From assembly GCA_002419365.1 (NCBI GenBank), contig DIGA01000117.1:13419-77418 (forward strand): a stretch of DNA of 64,000 nt. Reading direction: 5' to 3'. Of this stretch, positions 27,025-36,138 are shown piece after piece (position 1 is the first letter of the stretch; each line of letters starts with the position of its first letter). A program made the translations under genes and the position numbers. The notes under the pieces are model-generated. The model was not told the origin of the DNA. It worked only from the letters and a program-made list of their open reading frames with translations, and did no database searches. Source of the stretch: Mageeibacillus sp. UBA5734. Lineage in GTDB: Bacteria; Bacillota; Clostridia; Saccharofermentanales; UBA5734.

Positions 27025-27945
27025 TCAGGAGTGGTAGCCCAGGTCATTGAGGATATTCTGGCGGTTGCGCCAGTCTTCCCTGACCCTGACAAACAAGTCG
27101 AGGTAGCAGGGGCAGTCCAGCATGGCTTCGATCTCCTTGCGGGCATCGGTTCCGATTGCCGTGAGCATGCTGCCACGCTTGCCGATGATGATGCCTTTGT
27201 GGGTGTCCCGCTCACACAGGATGGTCGCTTCAATGGTGACCCTGACCCGTTCGCCGGCATCATCGAAATCTTCCTTGAACGACTCGATCGACACCGCAGT
27301 GCCATGGGGAATTTCCTCATGGGTCTTGCGCAGGATCTGCTCCCGGATCAGCTCGGCTGCAATCATGCGTTCTGTCTGGTCGGTCAGGCTGTCTTCCGGG
27401 AAATAGCGCGGTCCTGGCTGCAGGTGCTTCTTGATTTCCCCAACCAGCACCTCCATGCCATCGCCGGTCTTGGCACTGACCGGGATGATGGCTGTGAAAT
27501 CGAAGGCCTGGCTGAATGCTGCAATCAAGGGCAGCAGGGCCTCCTTCTCATTGACATCCACCTTGTTGATGACCAGGATGACGGGTTTCTCACTGCCTTT
27601 GAGCTGGTTGAGCACTTTTTGCTCCAAATCCAGGACCCGGGGAGAAAAGCCAGCCTCGATCAAAAGCAGGACAACATCTGATTCCGCCAGGGCCATGCGG
27701 GCGGACTCTGTCATGTAGCGGCCCAGCTTGCTCTTCGGCTGGTGCAGGCCGGGAGTGTCCAGGAAGACGATCTGGGCATCGGGCTGGTCGAGGATGGCCC
27801 GGATAATCGAGCGCGTCGTCTGCGGCTTGGGTGATGTGATAGCCAGGCGCTGGCCAGCCAGCTGATTGAGCAACGTCGATTTGCCGACATTGGGTCGGCC
27901 AACGAGGGAAACAAATCCGGAACGAAAATCGGGTGATTGTGTCAT
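27025..27945 (-). CDS. era: GTPase Era
   Basis: Era is a ribosome-associated GTPase needed for 16S rRNA maturation and 30S assembly. G motifs GRPNVGKST (G1), DTPG (G3) and NKVD (G4) are present, with a C-terminal KH domain (GKRGSMLTAIGTDARKEIE). The 306-residue length is normal. Its ATG overlaps the ybeY stop by four bases. The dgkA and cdd genes often found between ybeY and era are absent here. Confidence 0.97.
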   Translation of the reverse strand: MTQSPDFRSGFVSLVGRPNVGKSTLLNQLAGQRLAITSPKPQTTRSIIRAILDQPDAQIVFLDTPGLHQPKSKLGRYMTESARMALAESDVVLLLIEAGFSPRVLDLEQKVLNQLKGSEKPVILVINKVDVNEKEALLPLIAAFSQAFDFTAIIPVSAKTGDGMEVLVGEIKKHLQPGPRYFPEDSLTDQTERMIAAELIREQILRKTHEEIPHGTAVSIESFKEDFDDAGERVRVTIEATILCERDTHKGIIIGKRGSMLTAIGTDARKEIEAMLDCPCYLDLFVRVREDWRNRQNILNDLGYHS

Positions 27946-28493
27946 GCATGATCTCCTTGTGCTTCTTGGGGGGATGGTCCGCGGTTCAGGCCCAGTTTCT
28001 GCAAGACTGCCCGTTGCCGGCGCAGCATGGCCTTTTCCCGCTCCAACGTATCGTGGTCATAACCGAGCAGGTGGAGAAAACCATGGGCAGCCAGGAAGGC
28101 GATTTCACGCTCAAACCGGTGCCCCAGCTCCCGTGCCTGCTGTTCGGCTTTTTCCAGGCAAATCAGGATGTCACCGAGAAAGACAGTCGGCTGCCCCGAA
28201 GAATAGTCCAGGTCAGCTGCCTGCAATGGTACGGTCAACCTGCCGTCGATCAGGTCTTGCATGGGGAATGACAAGACATCTGTCACTTTGTCGATGCCAC
28301 GGGTTGCTGCATTGATCCGTCGGATCTCCATCCGGCTGACAAAGGTGACTGTGAGGGCACAGGTGTATCCCTTGCGTGCCATTCGGCAGCAGAAGGATTC
28401 CCTGGTTTCAAGTTCGCCCAGGACTGCATCCGCCAGGTCCTTGGCTGGACCGGTTGCATATTTGCGTTGCTTATTGACGTATTGGATTTGCAT
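27942..28493 (-). CDS. ybeY: Endoribonuclease YbeY (rRNA maturation factor)
   Basis: YbeY is a zinc-dependent RNase involved in 16S rRNA 3' processing and ribosome quality control. The metal motif HGFLHLLGYDH is intact near the C-terminus, preceded by DVLSFPM and GDILICLEKAEQQA. Length is 183 residues from the ATG at 28491-28493, which lies 23 bases inside the 3' end of pgpH. It is followed by a C-terminal tail of about 30 residues after the motif. Confidence 0.95.
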   Translation of the reverse strand: MQIQYVNKQRKYATGPAKDLADAVLGELETRESFCCRMARKGYTCALTVTFVSRMEIRRINAATRGIDKVTDVLSFPMQDLIDGRLTVPLQAADLDYSSGQPTVFLGDILICLEKAEQQARELGHRFEREIAFLAAHGFLHLLGYDHDTLEREKAMLRRQRAVLQKLGLNRGPSPQEAQGDHA

Positions 28494-30579
28494 CGGGGTA
28501 TTTGACCCTTTCGTGGAAATGACCGGCATAGACTTGCAGGAACGAAGCGATGATGGTTTCAATGTCTTTGAAAGACAGGCCGGAATGGACCAGCTGGTCC
28601 TGTTCATTCTTGATCTTGATGATCCGGCGGATCAGGCTCTCCGCTGCCTCGAGCTGATGCGTGCTGGTTGATTTCATGGCAGCCTCGACCGAGTCTGACA
28701 GCATGACGATGGCGGATTCCCGGCTGGACGGGACAGGACAACGGTAGCGGAACACACTGGGATCTGGTTCCTGCATCTCATTTTCCTCGGCCAGCCGCTT
28801 GGCCTTCTGGTAGAAAAAGGCCTGCATGGTAGAACCGTGGTGCTCCTGGATAATATTGATCAGAGGCGATGGCAAGCGGTAGCGGCGGGCAACCCTCACC
28901 CCGGCATCTGGATGCGCCAGGATGATCCGGGCGCTTTCGGCTGGATCGAGACTGTCATGGGGATTTTCCCCAGACTGGTTTTCGGTGAACATCAGAGGCG
29001 CTTCCAGCTTGCCGATGTCATGGTAATACGCACCGACACGGGCCAGAAGCGGATTTGCCCCGACTGCCTCGGCAGCCGCGTCCGCCAGGTTGGCAACCAT
29101 CATGCTGTGCTGGGACGTGCCTGGTGCTTCGATGAACAGCCGCCGCAGCAGCGGATTGCCTGGCTGGGACAGCTCGATCAGGCGCAATGGTGAAACGGAA
29201 TTGAAGATCATTTCAAACAAGGGCATGATGCCGATCGCGGCAATCACGGATATGGTCCCGCTGAGCGCGGTCACCGCGCAGTTGAGACTGATGGTCGGCC
29301 ATTCCTCTTTGAGGAGGATGCCAAATGCCAGTGTTGTGATGAAATTCGTGCTGGCTGTGGCGATGATGATGTAGGCATAGTTGTCCCGGCGAGAAATACC
29401 CTTGGTGAACAAGGCTGCAACACTGCTGCCACTCAAGGCAACTACGGCAAACAGCGGGTCGAATCCAGCCATGGGCAGGATGGCGATGGTCAGGATCAGT
29501 GCCATCAGGCTGGAGGTGCGGAAACCATAATAGGCCGCCAGGAGCACTGCCGTAAAATAGACCGGAGCCGCCAGGGGCTCGATCCTGGCTAATGCGGCAG
29601 AAGCAACCAGCGGAATCAGGATGGCAACAATCAGGGCAATCCGGTTATTGCGCAGGTGGATGGATTCGTTTTCATATTTTTTCAGATAAAACCAGGCGAT
29701 GAAGGCCAGAGGCAGGAGCATCAGTAGAATGCCCAGCAAGTAGCGGAAATCAAAGCCTTCTTTCTCGATCAGGTCGAGCTCTTCCAGCAAGTCATAGGTT
29801 TCGCTGGTGATGACGTCGCCCTGGGAGATGATCCTCGCACCACGGTTGATCAGGACAGGATTGTTCTGGACCTTGTCATAGGCTGCCTGGCGGGCATTTT
29901 CCGTGGCAATGGAATCATAGGCGATGTTGGGCACCAGGATCAGGCCCAGGACATTGCCAATCAAGGACACATCTTCGCGGTTGAAATTGGTCGTATCGCT
30001 GAGTGATTCCATCCGGTTGCTCAAGGCTGAATTCAACGAATACGAATCGACCGGTTCACTCATGATCAGGGTGGCGATGGAACGGGCATGGCCGCGGACG
30101 CTTCTGAATCGTTCCGGATCCATTCGCAGGAACGCCTCGAGATCTTCTGAAGAGACAACCAGATCCATTTCGCGGTCAAATTCCCGGACGAGTTCGGTCA
30201 CCGTGTTACGGATGGTTGCATCGGATACGGCTGGCTGGTCTGGATCCGCATCACTGCCCGGTTCGGGAAAAATCTCCGTCCGCCGGGCTGCCAGCTGGTC
30301 GAAAAAAAGGTCGAAACGCCCCATGACCTCAGCCACAATCGCTTCGGACCGGACCACGACAATTTCCACATCTGCTGCAGCCTTGTTGGCTCGCTGGTCT
30401 GTGGCTGACTTGTCGCGGATGCTGCGAGATGCGGTGATGTCGTAAGGGCTGGTGTCACCAACCGTGAGAGGGTATTTCTCCGGAATCGATCCGTAATAGA
30501 TCGCGGCCACTGCTATGATCAAAAGGACCGGCACCAGAAGATACGTCAGTAATGTCTGGATCTTCGCTGGAAGCTTCAT
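28471..30579 (-). CDS. pgpH: 7TM-HD phosphohydrolase PgpH (c-di-AMP phosphodiesterase family)
   Basis: Members of this family hydrolyse the second messenger c-di-AMP. The 702-residue protein has an N-terminal membrane segment (residues 8-28), a long extracytoplasmic domain, a cluster of about seven membrane helices (roughly 285-470) and a cytoplasmic HD domain with YYHDIGKLEAP and later PSPLINIIQEHHG. The start ATG follows the phoH stop by three bases. Gene order phoH-pgpH-ybeY-era is conserved in Bacillota. Confidence 0.93.
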   Translation of the reverse strand: MKLPAKIQTLLTYLLVPVLLIIAVAAIYYGSIPEKYPLTVGDTSPYDITASRSIRDKSATDQRANKAAADVEIVVVRSEAIVAEVMGRFDLFFDQLAARRTEIFPEPGSDADPDQPAVSDATIRNTVTELVREFDREMDLVVSSEDLEAFLRMDPERFRSVRGHARSIATLIMSEPVDSYSLNSALSNRMESLSDTTNFNREDVSLIGNVLGLILVPNIAYDSIATENARQAAYDKVQNNPVLINRGARIISQGDVITSETYDLLEELDLIEKEGFDFRYLLGILLMLLPLAFIAWFYLKKYENESIHLRNNRIALIVAILIPLVASAALARIEPLAAPVYFTAVLLAAYYGFRTSSLMALILTIAILPMAGFDPLFAVVALSGSSVAALFTKGISRRDNYAYIIIATASTNFITTLAFGILLKEEWPTISLNCAVTALSGTISVIAAIGIMPLFEMIFNSVSPLRLIELSQPGNPLLRRLFIEAPGTSQHSMMVANLADAAAEAVGANPLLARVGAYYHDIGKLEAPLMFTENQSGENPHDSLDPAESARIILAHPDAGVRVARRYRLPSPLINIIQEHHGSTMQAFFYQKAKRLAEENEMQEPDPSVFRYRCPVPSSRESAIVMLSDSVEAAMKSTSTHQLEAAESLIRRIIKIKNEQDQLVHSGLSFKDIETIIASFLQVYAGHFHERVKYPDANPIRQ

Positions 30580-30582
30580 CTG

Positions 30583-31542
30583 TCAGCCTCCCTTGCTGTT
30601 TTCATGTTCATAAGCCTTGATGATCCTCTGGACCAGGGCGTTCCGGACCACGTCGCGCCGGGTCAGCTCGACAAAAGCAACGCCCTCGACTTCGGACAAG
30701 ATCTTGCGGGCCTCTTTCAAACCAGATTTGCGGTCGCCTGGCAAATCGATCTGGGTGATATCCCCCGTTATGACAGCCCGGGAATTGAAACCCAGACGGG
30801 TGAGGAACATTTTCATCTGCTCAGGTGTGGTATTCTGGGCTTCGTCGAGAATGATGAAGGCTTCGTCCAGCGTGCGGCCACGCATATAGGCCAGGGGCGA
30901 AACTTCGATCAGGCCCTTTTCAAGATTTTTCAGGTATTGTTCGGGTCCCATGAGCTCATGCAAGGCATCATAGAGAGGACGCATATAGGGATCGACTTTG
31001 TTCTGCAAGTCGCCGGGCAGAAAGCCCAGTTTCTCCCCAGCCTCGACTGCAGGCCGGGTCAGGATGATCCGCGACACATCGTGGGAGCGGAAGGCATTGA
31101 CGGCCATGGCGACAGCGAGGAATGTCTTGCCAGTTCCAGCTGGTCCGATGGCGAACGTCACTTCGTGGTCCCGGATGGCCTGGACATACTGGCGCTGGCC
31201 AAAGGTCTTGCTCTTGATCGGGCGCCCCTTGGCTGTGACGGCAATCGAATCCGGAGCATAGTGAGTGACTTGTTCCAGATTGCCATCCCGGGCGGTGTCC
31301 GTCAGGTAGGTTACCAGCTGGAGATTGACTGGATGGTTTTCCCGTGCCAGTTCGAGCAGCCGCTCAAGCACAGCCACGGCCTTCTCGAGATCCAGGCCAT
31401 CTCCTGTGACCGCAAAGCCCCCGGAAACAAGTTCGATCCTGACCCCCAGCATCTTTTCAATCACATTAAAATGGCTGTTGAAACTGCCCGCAACGGCTTG
31501 GGCGATTTCTGGCCGGTCCACCATCAACTGTTTTTCCATCAT
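30583..31542 (-). CDS. phoH: PhoH-family ATPase
   Basis: PhoH-like proteins are P-loop ATPases associated with YbeY and RNA metabolism. Walker A is GPAGTGKTFLA (about residue 133), Walker B FIILDEAQN, and the family motifs LTRPAVEAGEKLGFLPGD and VITGDITQIDLP are complete. It has 319 residues, starting with two adjacent ATG codons. Its N-terminal region resembles a KH-like RNA-binding domain. Three bases separate it from pgpH. Confidence 0.94.
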   Translation of the reverse strand: MMEKQLMVDRPEIAQAVAGSFNSHFNVIEKMLGVRIELVSGGFAVTGDGLDLEKAVAVLERLLELARENHPVNLQLVTYLTDTARDGNLEQVTHYAPDSIAVTAKGRPIKSKTFGQRQYVQAIRDHEVTFAIGPAGTGKTFLAVAMAVNAFRSHDVSRIILTRPAVEAGEKLGFLPGDLQNKVDPYMRPLYDALHELMGPEQYLKNLEKGLIEVSPLAYMRGRTLDEAFIILDEAQNTTPEQMKMFLTRLGFNSRAVITGDITQIDLPGDRKSGLKEARKILSEVEGVAFVELTRRDVVRNALVQRIIKAYEHENSKGG

Positions 31543-31564
31543 CCGTTTGCCACACTCCGTTCCA

Positions 31565-32287
31565 TTACTGACCGGTTGTCTTTGGCATCAGCAAGTCAAT
31601 TTTAAACGCCAGGCTGTCTTCACTCAATGCGGGAATAGACAATTCCTTGACAGGCTGGAACACAATTTCGTACTGGTCATTGCGCAAGGTGGCATCAGAC
31701 AAGACTGATTTTTTCAAGGTCTCGAGATACGACAAGATATACGCCTCTTTGCTGGGATCTGTGATCGCACGGATGGAAAAGGTTCCCTGGCGGTTGTAAC
31801 CATTGCCATTGATGATGATCGATGAAGCAGTCGCCCGGATTTCCGAGGTGGCCACCAGTCGTTCATCGTTGACAGATATGGCCTGGGCACCGAGCGCTCT
31901 CAGGTCATTGACAAAGGTCCTGATCACACTGTCGCGGATCAGGCTTTCCGGCGAACAACTGATATCGATCTGGATGCCATAGTTGTTGACTTCCCTGAGT
32001 CCGGCAAAAATTGCCAGGCGCTCTTTTTCCTTGATGATCGACTCAATGCTGGCACTGCCCTGGGCATAGTCATTCTCCAGCTGGGATATGTATTGGTACA
32101 GCTCCGCATTGCGGGTGTTCAGCTCGGCATTCTTGTTAGCCGTGTCGATCAGCTTGTACTGCAACTCTTCCAGTTTGTCAGCGGTCACGGTGTTCTCGTT
32201 GACATTCTTCATCTGCAGGGCGATTAATATGCCGAGAACCATGCAGATGATGGTCATGGCAGTATATTGGACCATCCTGGTTTTCAT
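31565..32287 (-). CDS. DUF881 family membrane protein (second copy)
   Basis: The 240-residue protein has one N-terminal membrane segment (about residues 9-26), a coiled-coil stretch (30-90) and an extracytoplasmic DUF881 domain with NDLRALGAQAISVNDERLV. The function of DUF881 is unknown; homologues often sit near cell-division genes. Its ATG overlaps the preceding DUF881 gene by four bases, so the two proteins are probably made together and may form a complex. Confidence 0.82.
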   Translation of the reverse strand: MKTRMVQYTAMTIICMVLGILIALQMKNVNENTVTADKLEELQYKLIDTANKNAELNTRNAELYQYISQLENDYAQGSASIESIIKEKERLAIFAGLREVNNYGIQIDISCSPESLIRDSVIRTFVNDLRALGAQAISVNDERLVATSEIRATASSIIINGNGYNRQGTFSIRAITDPSKEAYILSYLETLKKSVLSDATLRNDQYEIVFQPVKELSIPALSEDSLAFKIDLLMPKTTGQ

Positions 32288-33066
32288 GCGGCCGGAACCT
32301 CCAGTTTGTCAATGTATTGGCTGAGATTATCCGCTCCGGCATAAGCCGGGCAAGTCACTTGATCCGATGGTTCGATGCTGACGACAAGCCCGATTTCCGG
32401 CGTCTGGCGCAAGCTGAGCATCGGATCGATCTGGACACTCATTGCCATGGACGCGGGATCATGGCCGACAGCCCGGATTACATAGGGTGGGGTCAGGCGC
32501 TGCATGTTGCACAGGATGGTCGGACCAATGCAGAAGATATAGGACGCGTTGGTGATCCTCTGGTCATTGACTGATAGAGCTGCCGCACCGGATGATTTGA
32601 GCAGTTCGAGCACATGGCGGACGTCACTGTCATGGACGATGGCATCCGCGGAATCACGGATCACATCATAGCCAGGCTTGTCATTCAAGGTCACGGTGAC
32701 TCCTGGACCTGTCACATCGGTCAAACCAGCCAGAGCTTGCATGCGCTTGAGTTCTTCCATCAGGCCTGGTTGACCTTCCTGGCTCAGAACGCGGGCAATA
32801 GTCTCTTCCTTGACCTCGAGCAGGCGGGCATTTTCTGCTTTCAGGCTGTCATACTGAGCGGTGGCGGCAGCGAGCTCTTCCTGGCGAGATTTGTACAGCG
32901 ATGCCAGGTTGTTCTGTTCTCTGGTTTGGTTGACCAGGGTTACGTGATTGGTCACGATGACGCCAAACAGGAACAGCAGGATAAACAGGAACAGGCTCTG
33001 GCGCTTCCGAGGTGTCTGCCAGAGGCCGAAGCCGAAGCCTGTGGAAAGTCCCTGCCTTACCTGCAT
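32284..33066 (-). CDS. DUF881 family membrane protein (first copy)
   Basis: The 260-residue protein has a cytoplasmic N-terminus, one membrane helix (LFLFILLFLFGVIVTNHV, about 25-42), a coiled coil (45-90) and a DUF881 domain with GPGVTVTLND and LKSSGAAALSVNDQRIT. It overlaps rluD by ten bases and the second copy by four. Elsewhere such pairs usually lie beside ftsQ or DUF1290 genes; here they lie between rluD and phoH. Confidence 0.82.
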   Translation of the reverse strand: MQVRQGLSTGFGFGLWQTPRKRQSLFLFILLFLFGVIVTNHVTLVNQTREQNNLASLYKSRQEELAAATAQYDSLKAENARLLEVKEETIARVLSQEGQPGLMEELKRMQALAGLTDVTGPGVTVTLNDKPGYDVIRDSADAIVHDSDVRHVLELLKSSGAAALSVNDQRITNASYIFCIGPTILCNMQRLTPPYVIRAVGHDPASMAMSVQIDPMLSLRQTPEIGLVVSIEPSDQVTCPAYAGADNLSQYIDKLEVPAA

Positions 33067-33968
33067 TGACGGACTGCTTCCAGAAACGACTGGGGCAAGG
33101 GGCTCTCAACCACAAGAGTCTGGTGAGTCACTGGATGAACGAAGGTAAGTCGCGAGGCATGGAGGACTTGGCCGGACTGGCCGTAAGTCGGCCGGCCAGG
33201 GGCATAGACTGGATCTCCAATGATGGGATGGCCGATGTACTGGCAATGGACACGAATCTGGTGCGTGCGACCTGTCTCCAGCTCCACTTCCAGCCAGGTA
33301 GCCTTGTCCAGGCGTTCGATGACCTTGAAATGGGTGATGGCGGCCTTGCCATCCGGGACAATTGCCATCCGCTGGCGATTTTTCGGATCTCGACCGATCG
33401 GGGCCTTGATGGTTCCCTCGTCTGCCAAAACCGATCCATGGACCAGAGCCTGGTATGTACGCCGGATCTCATGGCGCCGGATCCGTTCGGCCATGACCTG
33501 ATGCACAGAATTATCCTTGACCACCAAAAGCAATCCAGAGGTATCCTTGTCAATCCGGTGGACAATCCCGGGCCTGATCACGCCGTTGAGGTCGGACAGC
33601 TGGCCCTGGCAATAGCTGAGCAGAGCATTGACCAGGGTGCCACCGGAGTGGCCGGGAGCGGGATGGACAACCATGCCCTGCGGCTTATCAATGACCAGGA
33701 TAGAGTCATCCTCATACCGTACCACCAGAGGAATCTCCTCTGGCCGGACTGTAGAATCAACCGGGTCTGGCAACTCGACTACAATCACTTGGCCAGTCTT
33801 AGGTTTGAAAGATGGCTTGACCGTTTTGCCTTCAACGCGCACATGCCCCTGGTCTATCAGGTCTTTCAGGAAAGCACGCGAATACAGCGGGATTTTTCCA
33901 GCAAGCCAGGCATCCAGACGAACGGTTTCCTGCTCAGTCTGTTCATAGGTCCATTCAAGAAGTTCCAT
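33057..33968 (-). CDS. rluD: RluD-like 23S rRNA pseudouridine synthase with S4 domain
   Basis: This enzyme makes pseudouridine in 23S rRNA. The N-terminal S4 domain is visible (VRLDAWLAGKIP to GHVRVEGKTVK, residues 14-55), followed by the catalytic HRIDKDTSGLLLVVK motif (about residue 138) and TGRTHQIRVHCQYIGHPI. The ATG at 33966-33968 gives 303 residues; a TTG one codon earlier is also possible. It is transcribed after lspA, a very common pairing. Confidence 0.92.
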   Translation of the reverse strand: MELLEWTYEQTEQETVRLDAWLAGKIPLYSRAFLKDLIDQGHVRVEGKTVKPSFKPKTGQVIVVELPDPVDSTVRPEEIPLVVRYEDDSILVIDKPQGMVVHPAPGHSGGTLVNALLSYCQGQLSDLNGVIRPGIVHRIDKDTSGLLLVVKDNSVHQVMAERIRRHEIRRTYQALVHGSVLADEGTIKAPIGRDPKNRQRMAIVPDGKAAITHFKVIERLDKATWLEVELETGRTHQIRVHCQYIGHPIIGDPVYAPGRPTYGQSGQVLHASRLTFVHPVTHQTLVVESPLPQSFLEAVRQCR

Positions 33969-33982
33969 CAAATCGCCTCATT

Positions 33983-34471
33983 CTAAGACAAGTAGGTTTG
34001 CTTTCTGGTAAAAAGGCTGTCCTGATCCTTGTCAAAGAGGACAAAAAGAGAAAGCAGGATCGTCCCGACGACCAGGCAGATGTCTGCCAGATTGAACGTC
34101 GGAAAAATATAGGAACCGAAATGGAAGTCCAGGTAATCCAGGACACCACCATCGCGCACCCGGTCGATCATGTTGCCGATCGCCCCGGCCGCCATCAGGG
34201 ACAGGACGGCCTGGTAGCGTTTCTTGCGAATGACAAGGGTCAGGACCACCAGGGCCAGGGATGCAATCACGGAAAGGATCGACAAGACGATGATCCCCCA
34301 GGATTGGTCCGCCAGAAAACTCCAGGCAGCTCCGGTGTTGCGGCGATTGACCAGATAGAAAAAGGAATCAATGACAACTTTGTACGTGTCGCCCGGCAAG
34401 AGGCGGATAACCAGACTCTTAATGAGCTGGTCAGCGACTGCCAGTGCTGCAATGATCAAGATCCAGACCAT
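33983..34471 (-). CDS. lspA: Lipoprotein signal peptidase (signal peptidase II)
   Basis: LspA is a membrane aspartic protease that cleaves prolipoproteins before the lipid-modified cysteine. Four hydrophobic helices are visible. The two catalytic aspartates are in GNMIDRVRDGGVLDYLDF and FNLADICLV, and NTGAAWSF is the conserved substrate motif. Length is 162 residues from the ATG at 34469-34471; a GTG at 34475-34477 is an alternative but is too near the GAGG ribosome site. The adjacent lipoprotein gene is a likely substrate. Confidence 0.95.
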   Translation of the reverse strand: MVWILIIAALAVADQLIKSLVIRLLPGDTYKVVIDSFFYLVNRRNTGAAWSFLADQSWGIIVLSILSVIASLALVVLTLVIRKKRYQAVLSLMAAGAIGNMIDRVRDGGVLDYLDFHFGSYIFPTFNLADICLVVGTILLSLFVLFDKDQDSLFTRKQTYLS

Positions 34472-36138
34472 ATCCACAAATCCTCAATTCCAAGATAAGG
34501 TTGCGCAATCGTCGGCTGGCATTGGCCGATGACACGGTCCCCATAAGCGATCGCGGCTTCACTTTGCAGGATGCCTCCGCTGGAAACCGAAAAGAGCTGT
34601 TCGATGAGCTTCTGGCGATACTGGCTGGACAGCTCTTCAACATCTGCTTCATTCTGGGGCAAGCCTTGGCCCAGATACTTGAAAAACGGCCAGCCTGCTT
34701 CCAGTACGCTTTGCCTATCATCATAACGGTTTACGCCACCATCCGGCAATCCCTCGGTATCTGGCTGTGGCGAGGGGTGATCGGAAGCAAAAAACCAGGA
34801 GGGCTCGGCAGACAGAGGGATCTCGCGCACCCGGAAGGCCAGGTCAAATGTCTGCAAAGACAATTCGGCCGCAAAATCAGCCTCTGGCAAGGCTACTATT
34901 TCGGAAGGTTGACCGGCTTGCTCGAACCAGGCTGCAGCTTGCCGTGCCAATTCCATCAGGATATCCTGATTGTCCGGAACCAGAATGCGCAGACGTTCGC
35001 TTTTCAAATTCAGAAGCGTTGCAGGATCAGGCAACGTTGCAAAGGTCGGCTGGGAAGCTTCGGGACTTGCCAGTCCGTTCTGGTCCAGAAGATCCGGCCA
35101 CACTGGAGCAAGGTCGAGAGGCTGGCCGAAAAAACAGGCGTGGAAAGCCGGAACCGGAACATCGCTGGCTTGCCCTGGCAGGGCCAGGCCAGATCCTGAC
35201 CAGCGTGCTGCCCGCAAGAAATACTTGTATCTGAGCTGGTCGACCGGGTCAGAGATGGAATTGCCCAGCGTGAAATAAAAATAGGAACGGCTGGTGAAAC
35301 GGTCCAGGCGCAGACTGCTGCGCATCTGGTACTGGAACAAAGCCTCAGTCGGCAGGAAAGCGAGATCCAGTTCATCGTCTTCCAGTCCGCGCATCGCTTG
35401 TATGGCCGATGGGTATGTCCTGATGAGTATCTTTTCCAGCCGCCCCTGTGACGCAGGAGCCGCTTCCAGTCGCCCCAGATAGAGACCTTCCTCTGCCAGA
35501 CCTTGCATCTTAAAGGTTCTGGTACCCTGCCAGAGGCTACCAGTTGGCAGGGACACCTCGCTGGCTTTCAGCACCGGGAAGGTCAAGGCATACAGAAACG
35601 CCGGATCTGGCCGTGACAACTGAAGAACCATCGTTTGCGCATCGATCAGCCGTCCACTGGAATAAGCCGACAATGCATCTGCATAAGGGGACAAAGAGCC
35701 CAGCTGCTGGATTTCGCCGAGGGTGGCCAGTACGTCACTGGCTGTGACCAGGCTTGAATCATGGAAATGGACATCTTGCCGCAAGGACAAAGTCAGCTGC
35801 AGGCGTTCTTCACTGTAAGCAAAAGCCTGGACCAGTTCCGGCTGCAATTGCCAGGTGGAATCCATCTGGAACAATTGACCAAAAACCAGCGAATAGGCAG
35901 CCTTGCCACTGGGGCTTGATGCCAGCAACGGGTTTTCCGGCAGCGAGTAGTCCCACCACAGGCGCAGGGTCCCGGATGGTCCTTTGTCCGTGGACACCAG
36001 CTCGGTAGACACTGGGACGGCAGGACCGGTCGTACCGGAGCTGACTTGGGCTGGCGCAATGCGGGTGCATCCTGTTGCCATGGGCAGACACAGAAGCAGC
36101 ACCAGAAGGATGCGAATGGGAACGAGACGCTTGATCAT
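34456..36138 (-). CDS. Solute-binding lipoprotein, family 5 (peptide/nickel type), no transporter genes nearby
   Basis: The N-terminus is a lipoprotein signal peptide with the lipobox MATGC (cysteine at about residue 24). The rest resembles extracellular solute-binding proteins of family 5: LRLWWDYSLPENPLL, a LQPELVQAFAYSEERLQLTLSLRQ segment split across the usual 'dark' motif, HFHDSSLVTASDVLATL, and a truncated C-terminal lobe. At 560 residues it is typical. No permease or ATPase gene accompanies it; it overlaps lspA by 22 bases and ymdB by four, so it is expressed with housekeeping genes. Ligand unknown. Confidence 0.85.
   Translation of the reverse strand: MIKRLVPIRILLVLLLCLPMATGCTRIAPAQVSSGTTGPAVPVSTELVSTDKGPSGTLRLWWDYSLPENPLLASSPSGKAAYSLVFGQLFQMDSTWQLQPELVQAFAYSEERLQLTLSLRQDVHFHDSSLVTASDVLATLGEIQQLGSLSPYADALSAYSSGRLIDAQTMVLQLSRPDPAFLYALTFPVLKASEVSLPTGSLWQGTRTFKMQGLAEEGLYLGRLEAAPASQGRLEKILIRTYPSAIQAMRGLEDDELDLAFLPTEALFQYQMRSSLRLDRFTSRSYFYFTLGNSISDPVDQLRYKYFLRAARWSGSGLALPGQASDVPVPAFHACFFGQPLDLAPVWPDLLDQNGLASPEASQPTFATLPDPATLLNLKSERLRILVPDNQDILMELARQAAAWFEQAGQPSEIVALPEADFAAELSLQTFDLAFRVREIPLSAEPSWFFASDHPSPQPDTEGLPDGGVNRYDDRQSVLEAGWPFFKYLGQGLPQNEADVEELSSQYRQKLIEQLFSVSSGGILQSEAAIAYGDRVIGQCQPTIAQPYLGIEDLWIWSGS

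Noticed and set aside
26419..27681. Open frame of 420 codons antisense to recO and era
   Set aside because: It spans two well-supported genes and the gap between them, with no domain or ribosome site of its own.
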